The notes under the pieces are model-generated. The model was not told where the DNA came from, did not search any database, and saw only the letters and a list, made by a program, of their open reading frames with translations. A stretch of DNA of 19,062 nt from an uncultured Eubacteriales bacterium (GTDB lineage Bacteria; Bacillota; Clostridia; Christensenellales; CAG-917), in contig URIX01000036.1 of the NCBI GenBank assembly GCA_900547975.1, positions 1-19,062 on the forward strand, in the 5' to 3' direction. The position numbers and the translations under genes are program-made. Of the stretch, positions 14,286 through 19,062 are shown piece after piece; position 1 is the first letter of the stretch; the number at the start of each line of letters is the position of its first letter.

Positions 14286-16406
14286 ATGGAAAAAAGAATT
14301 TTCAAGACAACGGTAGGCGGCAGAGAAATGACCGTCGAAACAGGCGCATACTGCTCTCAATCCAACGGCTCTTGCATAGTGCGTTGCGGCGACACGGTCG
14401 TTATGGTCAACGCAACGATGAGCAAAGCACCACGCGACGGTATGGACTTTTTCCCTTTGAGCGTTGACTACGAAGAGAAAATGTACGCAATCGGCAAAAT
14501 CCCCGGCGGATTCAAAAAGAGAGAGGGCAGAGCAAGCGACAAGGCGATTCTCACTTCGCGTCTTATCGACAGACCTATTCGTCCGCTCTTCCCGAAGGGA
14601 CTTTACAACGACGTTACGGTTATTGCAACGGTTCTTTCGGTTGACACCAACATTCCGCCCGAAGTTTTCGGTATGATCGGTTCGTCCGTTGCTCTTTCGA
14701 TAAGCGACATTCCTTGGGCAGGTCCTACGGGTTCGGTCGTAGTCGGTATGGTGGACGGCGAGTATGTCATCAACCCCGACAGCACGCAACGCGCAAAATC
14801 TCGTCTTACGCTCAACCTCAGCGGCACCAAAGACGCAATTATGATGGTTGAAGCAGGCGCAGACGTCATCACCGAAAAAGAAATGCTCGACGCAATCCTG
14901 TTCGGTCACGAAGAAATCAAAAAAATCGTTGCTTTCATCGAGGAAATCCAAAAAGAAGTCGGCAAACCCAAACTCGACGTCGAACTCGAACATATCCCCG
15001 ACAACATCAACGAAGCGGTCAGAGCATACGCAAACGAGAAGATGGACTATGTCCTCGAAGCGTTCGACCGCTATGAAAGAGAAGAAAGAGAAGACGCGCT
15101 CAACGTCGACGTGCTTGCACATTTTGCGGACGAGTGGTGCGACGAGCCCAAGAAGACCAAATTCATTCTCGACAGCCTCTACTATCTCAAGAAAGAAAAA
15201 GTTCGTGCAAAGATTCTCGATGGCGGCGTACGTCCCGACGGCAGAACGCTCACCGAAATCCGTCCTATCTGGTGCGAAGTCGGTATGCTTCCGCGCGTTC
15301 ACGGCAGCGCAGTGTTCACAAGAGGTCAGACTCAAGCACTCACCACTTGCACTCTCGGCACTATAAGCGAAGCGCAAAAACTCGAAGGTCTTGACGACGA
15401 CTACTACAAGAGATATATGCACCAATACAATATGCCCGGTTATTCCACAGGCGAAGCAAAGGCTCTCAAGAGCCCCGGTCGTCGTGAAATCGGTCACGGC
15501 GCACTCGCAGAACGCGCTCTCGAACCCGTTCTTCCGTCCGAAGAAGAATTCCCGTACGCAATCCGCACGGTATCCGATATTTTGAGTTCCAACGGTTCGA
15601 CTTCTCAAGCGTCCGTTTGCGGCAGCACTCTTGCTCTTATGGATGCAGGCGTTCCCATCAAAGCACCCGTCGCAGGTATCGCTATGGGTCTTATTAAGAA
15701 TGAAGAAAGCCACAAAGTCGCAGTTCTCACAGACATTCAAGGTCTTGAGGACTTCCTCGGCGATATGGACTTCAAAGTCGCAGGTACGACCGAAGGTATC
15801 ACTGCAATTCAAATGGATATTAAGATCAAGGGCATCGACGAGCAAATCCTCACTCGCGCTCTCGAACAAGCAAGACTCGGCAGACTCGAAATCCTCGGCA
15901 AGATGCTCGCAACGCTTCCCGCACCGAGAGCGGAACTCAGCAAGTTCGCACCCAAGATCGTTTCCTTCTCGATCGATCCCGATAAGATCCGCGACGTAAT
16001 CGGCACGGGCGGAAAGACTATTAACAAGATCATCGAAGACACCGGCGTGAAGATCGACATCAACGACGAAGGCACAATCTTTATCGCTTCCAGCGACGAC
16101 GCCGCAATCCGCAAAGCGCGCACCATCATCGAGAACATCGTTCGCGACGTTGAAGTGGGCGACGTGTACGAAGGCAAAGTCACCAAAATTATGGAAAACG
16201 ACAAAGGACAATTCGGCGCGTCCGTCAACTTTGCACCCGGCAAAGACGGTATGATTCACATTTCCAAACTTTCCGACCAACGCGTCGAAAAGGTCACGGA
16301 CGTAGTCAACGTCGGCGACATCGTTCTTGTCAAGGTTATTAAGATTGACGAGAAGCATAGGGTTGATCTCCGCCTTAAGGAAGTTCTTTCTAAAGCCGCC
16401 AATTAA
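14286..16406 (+). CDS. pnp: Polyribonucleotide nucleotidyltransferase (PNPase)
   Basis: PNPase degrades RNA 3' to 5' by phosphorolysis and is a main mRNA-decay enzyme. The 706-aa product has the normal architecture. The first RNase PH-like domain carries GDTVVMVNATMS and EGRASDKAILTSRLIDRPIRPLF (for example RLIDRPIRPLFPKG near 95-108). A helical linker is followed by a second RNase PH domain with GGVRPDGRTLTEIRPI near 313 and EFPYAIRTVSDILSSNGSTS near 420. The KH domain is DPDKIRDVIGTGGKTINKI near 560-578, with an intact GTGG loop. The S1 domain is GDVYEGKVTKI through PGKDGMIHISKL, near 624-656. The ATG lies behind AGAAGGAGA. The last 28 coding bases (16379-16406) are matched in inverse at 16499-16527. 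Confidence 0.98.
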   Translation: MEKRIFKTTVGGREMTVETGAYCSQSNGSCIVRCGDTVVMVNATMSKAPRDGMDFFPLSVDYEEKMYAIGKIPGGFKKREGRASDKAILTSRLIDRPIRPLFPKGLYNDVTVIATVLSVDTNIPPEVFGMIGSSVALSISDIPWAGPTGSVVVGMVDGEYVINPDSTQRAKSRLTLNLSGTKDAIMMVEAGADVITEKEMLDAILFGHEEIKKIVAFIEEIQKEVGKPKLDVELEHIPDNINEAVRAYANEKMDYVLEAFDRYEREEREDALNVDVLAHFADEWCDEPKKTKFILDSLYYLKKEKVRAKILDGGVRPDGRTLTEIRPIWCEVGMLPRVHGSAVFTRGQTQALTTCTLGTISEAQKLEGLDDDYYKRYMHQYNMPGYSTGEAKALKSPGRREIGHGALAERALEPVLPSEEEFPYAIRTVSDILSSNGSTSQASVCGSTLALMDAGVPIKAPVAGIAMGLIKNEESHKVAVLTDIQGLEDFLGDMDFKVAGTTEGITAIQMDIKIKGIDEQILTRALEQARLGRLEILGKMLATLPAPRAELSKFAPKIVSFSIDPDKIRDVIGTGGKTINKIIEDTGVKIDINDEGTIFIASSDDAAIRKARTIIENIVRDVEVGDVYEGKVTKIMENDKGQFGASVNFAPGKDGMIHISKLSDQRVEKVTDVVNVGDIVLVKVIKIDEKHRVDLRLKEVLSKAAN

Positions 16407-16527
16407 CGCCTAACTTTGTCAACAGCCCCTTGTCCCAAAATCACGTACACTCAAGTACGTTGGGTTTTGGTTCAAGGGGCTGTTTTCGCGTTATGCATTT
16501 AATTGGCGACTTTGGAAAAGAACTTCC
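16379..16527 (+). terminator. Long imperfect inverted repeat and terminator at the pnp 3' end
   Basis: The strong inner stem is aacagccccttg (16421-16432) / caaggggctgtt (16473-16484), perfect over 12 bp and ending in TTTT. Inside it a smaller acgtac/gtacgt stem is possible. Outside it, 16379-16406 (the end of the pnp coding region) pairs with 16499-16527, with one gap and two differences. The intervening gcctaac (16408-16414) also matches the complement of 16488-16495 with one mismatch. The result is a nearly continuous hairpin of about 149 nt that includes the pnp stop codon. Confidence 0.8.
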
Positions 16528-16567
16528 TAATTAGGACTTTTCAACATTCAATAATCAAATATTCCAC

Positions 16568-16593
16568 AACTGCGCCTACGGCGCAATATCACT
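16568..16593 (+). repeat. Short hairpin repeat, unit 1
   Basis: This 26-base unit has a 6-bp stem tgcgcc / ggcgca (16571-16576 and 16580-16585) with a tac loop, then aatatcact. It matches 16636-16661 at all positions outside the stem except one. Within the stem, three base pairs differ and every change is compensated. Confidence 0.75.
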
Positions 16594-16635
16594 TTTTGCA
16601 TAATCAAAAAATTTCACTTGCGCTTTTGCAAATAT

Positions 16636-16661
16636 AACTGTTGCTACGCAACAATATCGCT
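16636..16661 (+). repeat. Short hairpin repeat, unit 2
   Basis: Stem tgttgc / gcaaca (16639-16644 and 16648-16653) with the same tac loop and an aatatcgct tail. It is 68 bp from unit 1. Between them, ttgc...gcaa (16618-16631) forms a weaker stem flanked by similar A/T-rich words. Its last base abuts the ylxY terminator. Confidence 0.75.
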
Positions 16662-16692
16662 TGAAAAGTAATGCTTGTGCATTACTTTTCAA
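16661..16692 (-). terminator. Hairpin overlapping the ylxY 3' end
   Basis: Perfect 14-bp arms ttgaaaagtaatgc (16661-16674) and gcattacttttcaa (16679-16692) with a 4-nt loop. The ylxY stop codon (16682-16684) and its last two to three sense codons lie in the right arm. No T-run follows in the minus direction, so its action as a terminator is inferred. Confidence 0.75.
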
Positions 16693-17407
16693 TCACGTTG
16701 CTCACTACGTCGGCTTTGAGGTTTTGAGATTTTATATATTCCAAAATTCTCGGCAGGGCGGCAACGGTGTAGTCGGTGGGGTGCATCAAAACTATGTCGC
16801 CGGCTTTCAGACTTTTCGTTGCGCGCTCGTAGATTAAATCGGCGTTTTTGTCGCGCCAGTCAATCGTGTCGTGAGTCCACATTATCACCGTATAGCCGAG
16901 TTCTTTGCAAGCGTCGAACATAGCGTTTCCCATACTGCCGCTCGGCGGTGCGAAAAGTTTGGAATTTCGATAGTCGGGCAGGGTGTTCAACGAGGAATCT
17001 ATCATTTTTTCGGTGATTTCGATTTCCTCGATATTGCGTTGTTTGTTGAGTTTTGCGTGGTCTTGGTGGGAATAGCCGTGATTGCCTATTTCGTGGCCGT
17101 CCGAGCAGAGTTTCAAGAGTGCGTCACCGTTTTTTGCCGCCCATAATCCGCCCACGAAAAAGGTGGATTTGTAGCCGTATTCGTCGAGAATTTCGGCTAT
17201 TTTCAATACGTTGTCCGTGCGCTCGTACACGTTGAACGTCAAAGCGACGCTTTGCGTGCTTGCGTTTCCGCTGTAAACGGCGTTGTTGACTTGTTCGGCT
17301 TTGACTTCGATGGGGTACGCCGCGACGAACGATACGCCGAAAACAAGCAAAAGCACAGATACTATGACAAAATTTGCGCAAAAATTGCGGAACCTCGTTT
17401 CACTCAT
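16682..17407 (-). CDS. ylxY: YlxY-like polysaccharide deacetylase family protein
   Basis: A 241-aa exported or membrane-anchored NodB-fold protein. Residues 10-30 are hydrophobic (NFVIVSVLLLVFGVSFVAA) and serve as a signal peptide or anchor. The NodB domain covers about 52-235. Motif 1, usually TFDD(G) or FDxxWG, reads ALTFNVYERTD, with Asn59 where the catalytic Asp is expected. Motif 2 keeps the metal histidines: GHEIGNHGYSH (His110, His114). Motif 3 reads LFAPPSGSMG, lacking the usual Arg of RPPYG. TIDW (181-184) and VLMHPT (206-211) follow. Location between pnp and the M16 peptidase is that of B. subtilis ylxY, a sporulation-associated family; there all run on one strand, here this gene is reversed. 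The ATG at 17407 has no clear ribosome binding site. Deacetylase activity is doubtful. Confidence 0.85.
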   Translation of the reverse strand: MSETRFRNFCANFVIVSVLLLVFGVSFVAAYPIEVKAEQVNNAVYSGNASTQSVALTFNVYERTDNVLKIAEILDEYGYKSTFFVGGLWAAKNGDALLKLCSDGHEIGNHGYSHQDHAKLNKQRNIEEIEITEKMIDSSLNTLPDYRNSKLFAPPSGSMGNAMFDACKELGYTVIMWTHDTIDWRDKNADLIYERATKSLKAGDIVLMHPTDYTVAALPRILEYIKSQNLKADVVSNVIEK

Positions 17408-17421
17408 ACCATAAAATATGA

Positions 17422-17449
17422 TTGCGACTTTCAAACTATGTGATATAAT
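17422..17449 (+). promoter_or_regulatory. Promoter for a leaderless M16 peptidase mRNA
   Basis: TTGCGA (17422-17427), a 16-bp spacer and a perfect TATAAT (17444-17449). The ATG at 17456 begins seven bases after the last base of the -10, exactly where transcription should start. There is no room for a ribosome binding site. Confidence 0.75.
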
Positions 17450-17455
17450 ATAGAT

Positions 17456-18724
17456 ATGCAAAAAATGATTACTTTCAAAAGCGGATTGAAACTCGTATTC
17501 GTGCCGAACACCGCCGTAAGGTCGGTGGCAATCGGCGTATTCGTCGGCGCAGGCGTGGTTAAGGAAACGCCCGATATTGCCGGAATATCGCATTTTATCG
17601 AGCATATGGTGTTCAAAGGCACGGCAAACCGCAGTGCGTTCGACATCGTGAACGAAATCGACTGCATAGGCGCGCAAATCAACGCTTTCACCGCAAAAAG
17701 TTACACTTGTTTTCATACGGTATCTCTCGATACTAACGCCGAAAAGTGCGCGGACGTGCTGTCGGATATGTACTTCAATCCCTCTTTCGACCCCGTCGAA
17801 CTCGAAAAAGAGCGTAGAGTGGTTATCGAGGAAATCAACGAGAGCGAGGATACGCCCGACGACTTGTGCCTCGAGAGGCTGTTGAGCCTCTATTTTAAGG
17901 GCTGTCCGCTTGAAAAAGCCATTCTCGGAACGAAGAAAACCCTCAAAGAAATGACGAGCCAAACGCTCAAAGACTATCACGACAAGCACTACGTGGCGCA
18001 AAACACGGTTTTGTCGATTGCGGGCAATCTCACCGAAGAGCAAGCCGTCGCGATTGCAAAGAAGTATTTTGAGGATAAATATACCTCTCAAAATGATTAT
18101 GACAATGCGCCCATATGCGCGCGCACGCCTCATTCGCACTCTTGCAAGCGTAAAAAATCGATAGAACAAACGCATATCGCGTTTGCGTTTCCGTCCTATC
18201 CGTACAACGACGAAAGATGCACCGCAATGCAACTTATGACGATAATTTTCAGTATGGAAATGTCGTCGAGACTGTTCCAAAGCGTGCGTGAAAAACTCGG
18301 ACTTTGTTACACGATTTACGGCTATCCGTCCTCGTATCAGAACAACGGCGCGTTTATTATTTACACATCCACGAGCCCGCACAATACTGTGAGTGCGGTC
18401 GAGGCGATAAGGAACGAAATCGACCTTCTTATCGACAAGGGCGTAAGCGATGAGGAACTGAATAAGGGTAAAGAGCAACTCAAAACGTCGCTCGTTCTCG
18501 GACAGGAAAGCACGTCGGCGATGATGAGAACGTTTGGCGGACACGCAGTGCAAACGGGCGAACTTTACGACTTCGACAAACGCATAAAGAGCATAGATTC
18601 CGTGACGAAAGAGGACGTGAAGAAGTGCGCGAAAGAGATATTCGATTTCACCGAAGTTTGCTCGTCGATAGTTGCCCCCGACGACGATGTGGATATTCTT
18701 AAAATTATAAAAAGAAATGATTAG
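17456..18724 (+). CDS. M16 family zinc peptidase (processing-protease-like, MlpA/YmxG type)
   Basis: A 422-aa protein of the pitrilysin (M16) family. The inverted zinc motif is GISHFIEHMVFKGT, with His46, Glu49 and His50 (HxxEH), and the distal glutamate is in VVIEEINESEDTPDD (Glu125 or Glu126). The C-terminal half carries the inactive M16 repeat, including SSRLFQSVREKLGLCYTIYG with the Arg/Tyr pair that closes on substrate. It corresponds by position to B. subtilis mlpA (ymxG), downstream of pnp and ylxY. Its natural substrate is unknown. No signal peptide is seen, so a cytosolic enzyme is expected. The ATG at 17456 sits at the predicted transcription start; the ATG three codons later is also without a ribosome binding site. 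A strong terminator starts 4 nt after the stop. Confidence 0.93.
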   Translation: MQKMITFKSGLKLVFVPNTAVRSVAIGVFVGAGVVKETPDIAGISHFIEHMVFKGTANRSAFDIVNEIDCIGAQINAFTAKSYTCFHTVSLDTNAEKCADVLSDMYFNPSFDPVELEKERRVVIEEINESEDTPDDLCLERLLSLYFKGCPLEKAILGTKKTLKEMTSQTLKDYHDKHYVAQNTVLSIAGNLTEEQAVAIAKKYFEDKYTSQNDYDNAPICARTPHSHSCKRKKSIEQTHIAFAFPSYPYNDERCTAMQLMTIIFSMEMSSRLFQSVREKLGLCYTIYGYPSSYQNNGAFIIYTSTSPHNTVSAVEAIRNEIDLLIDKGVSDEELNKGKEQLKTSLVLGQESTSAMMRTFGGHAVQTGELYDFDKRIKSIDSVTKEDVKKCAKEIFDFTEVCSSIVAPDDDVDILKIIKRND

Positions 18725-18728
18725 AATA

Positions 18729-18769
18729 TCAAAAACGGCGTTGCGAGAATATTGCAACGCCGTTTTTGA
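18729..18769 (+). terminator. Rho-independent terminator after the M16 peptidase
   Basis: Perfect 16-bp arms tcaaaaacggcgttgc (18729-18744) and gcaacgccgtttttga (18754-18769) with a 9-nt loop. The arm ends in TTTTT, and the A-run on the other side makes it bidirectional. Confidence 0.92.
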
Positions 18770-18780
18770 AAAATTCGCTT

Positions 18781-18848
18781 ATTCGAAGACTACTTATAAA
18801 CGGAATGTGTTGAATCGAAGACGGAACGCGAGCCGCAAGACGGCGAGT
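18781..18848 (+). repeat. Dispersed intergenic repeat, partial copy C
   Basis: The 19 bases 18791-18809 are identical to 1226-1244, and 18820-18838 match copy A's gacggaacacgagccgcaa with one change. The preceding tcgaag is shared with copy B. The 56-bp core is not found here, so this is a head-only fragment. It lies about 20 bp after the M16 terminator. Confidence 0.75.
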
Positions 18849-18876
18849 CATTGCTCAAACGGCGTTGCGGCAAAGT

Positions 18877-18950
18877 CAATCGCCCACATCGTCATTCAGA
18901 GCGTAGCGTGAGAATCCCATAAATAGAAATGAAAACTATTGGGGCGATTG
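18877..18950. repeat. Palindromic intergenic element
   Basis: Arms caatcgccc (18877-18885) and gggcgattg (18942-18950) enclose 56 bp that hold gtcattcagagcgtagcgtg followed by agaatccc (18891-18918). That inner word resembles a GTCATTCTGAGCG...GAATC motif that I recall as repeated in many bacterial genomes. The rest of the window end (18951-19062) shows no gene or clear structure. Confidence 0.5.
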
Positions 18951-19062
18951 TCAAAAACCGCACTTGTCCTCGCAATCACTAACCGCGCAGAGAATTTGTG
19001 CTATTAGTTCAGACACGAATATAATTCAAGCCACAGTTTCGCCAAATTATCTGCTTGGTGAA

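Noticed and set aside
13947..16358. 803-codon open frame on the minus strand, antisense to pnp
   Set aside because: It lies opposite the clearly real pnp gene (and the end of rpsO), its translation is Phe/Val/Cys/Asp-rich with no family motif, and no ribosome binding site or promoter supports it. It follows from the codon bias of pnp.
16530..16660. Possible CRISPR array in the pnp-ylxY gap
   Set aside because: The short repeated units are palindromic, only two or three, unequally spaced and with no cas genes nearby.
17408..18757. Upstream extension of the ylxY frame to 691 codons
   Set aside because: The extension is antisense to the M16 peptidase and has no recognisable domain. The signal-peptide-bearing start at 17407 gives a normal-sized YlxY.

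Overview
This window looks like a core chromosomal segment of a Clostridia-type Bacillota, probably an uncultured gut lineage. The gene order queA-tgt-yajC-secD-secF-recJ-rel-MBL hydrolase-hemZ, then rpsO-pnp-ylxY-M16 peptidase, joins two blocks that are conserved in Bacillota. Most genes have strong AAGGAG-type ribosome binding sites and sigma-A-like promoters. A YlxY-family protein fits a lineage derived from spore formers, but nothing here proves sporulation. No tRNA, rRNA, CRISPR array, transposase or phage gene was seen.

Layout. 1-145: leader of queA, with a hairpin and a likely repeat tail. 146-2684: queuosine genes queA and tgt, separated by about 390 bp holding a dispersed repeat (copy A). 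2817-6554: protein export genes yajC, secD and secF. A small four-helix membrane protein (TIGR04086 type) sits between yajC and secD on the opposite strand, and three hairpins fill the convergent gap. 6604-8898: recJ. 9039-13288: rel (ppGpp synthase/hydrolase), an MBL-fold hydrolase and hemZ, tightly packed. 13289-13883: a gene-free stretch with repeat copy B (inverted relative to copy A), then the rpsO promoter and leader. 13884-16406: rpsO and pnp. 16407-16681: a hairpin-rich spacer. 16682-17407: ylxY on the minus strand, divergent from an M16 peptidase (17456-18724) that appears to be transcribed without a leader. 18725-19062: terminator, partial repeat copy C and a further palindromic element.

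The genes are housekeeping: tRNA modification, Sec export, DNA repair, stringent response, haem-type radical SAM chemistry, translation and RNA decay. I found no new multi-gene system. The unusual content is in the non-coding DNA and small deviations: (1) a dispersed intergenic repeat family with a 56-bp perfect inverted match flanking tgt-hemZ; (2) three genes whose 3' coding ends form one arm of a hairpin or inverted repeat; (3) two short hairpins whose stems differ only by compensatory base pairs; (4) two single genes flipped within otherwise conserved operons; (5) a leaderless promoter; (6) SecF and YlxY with altered key residues, and a YajC with a Cys-rich tail.
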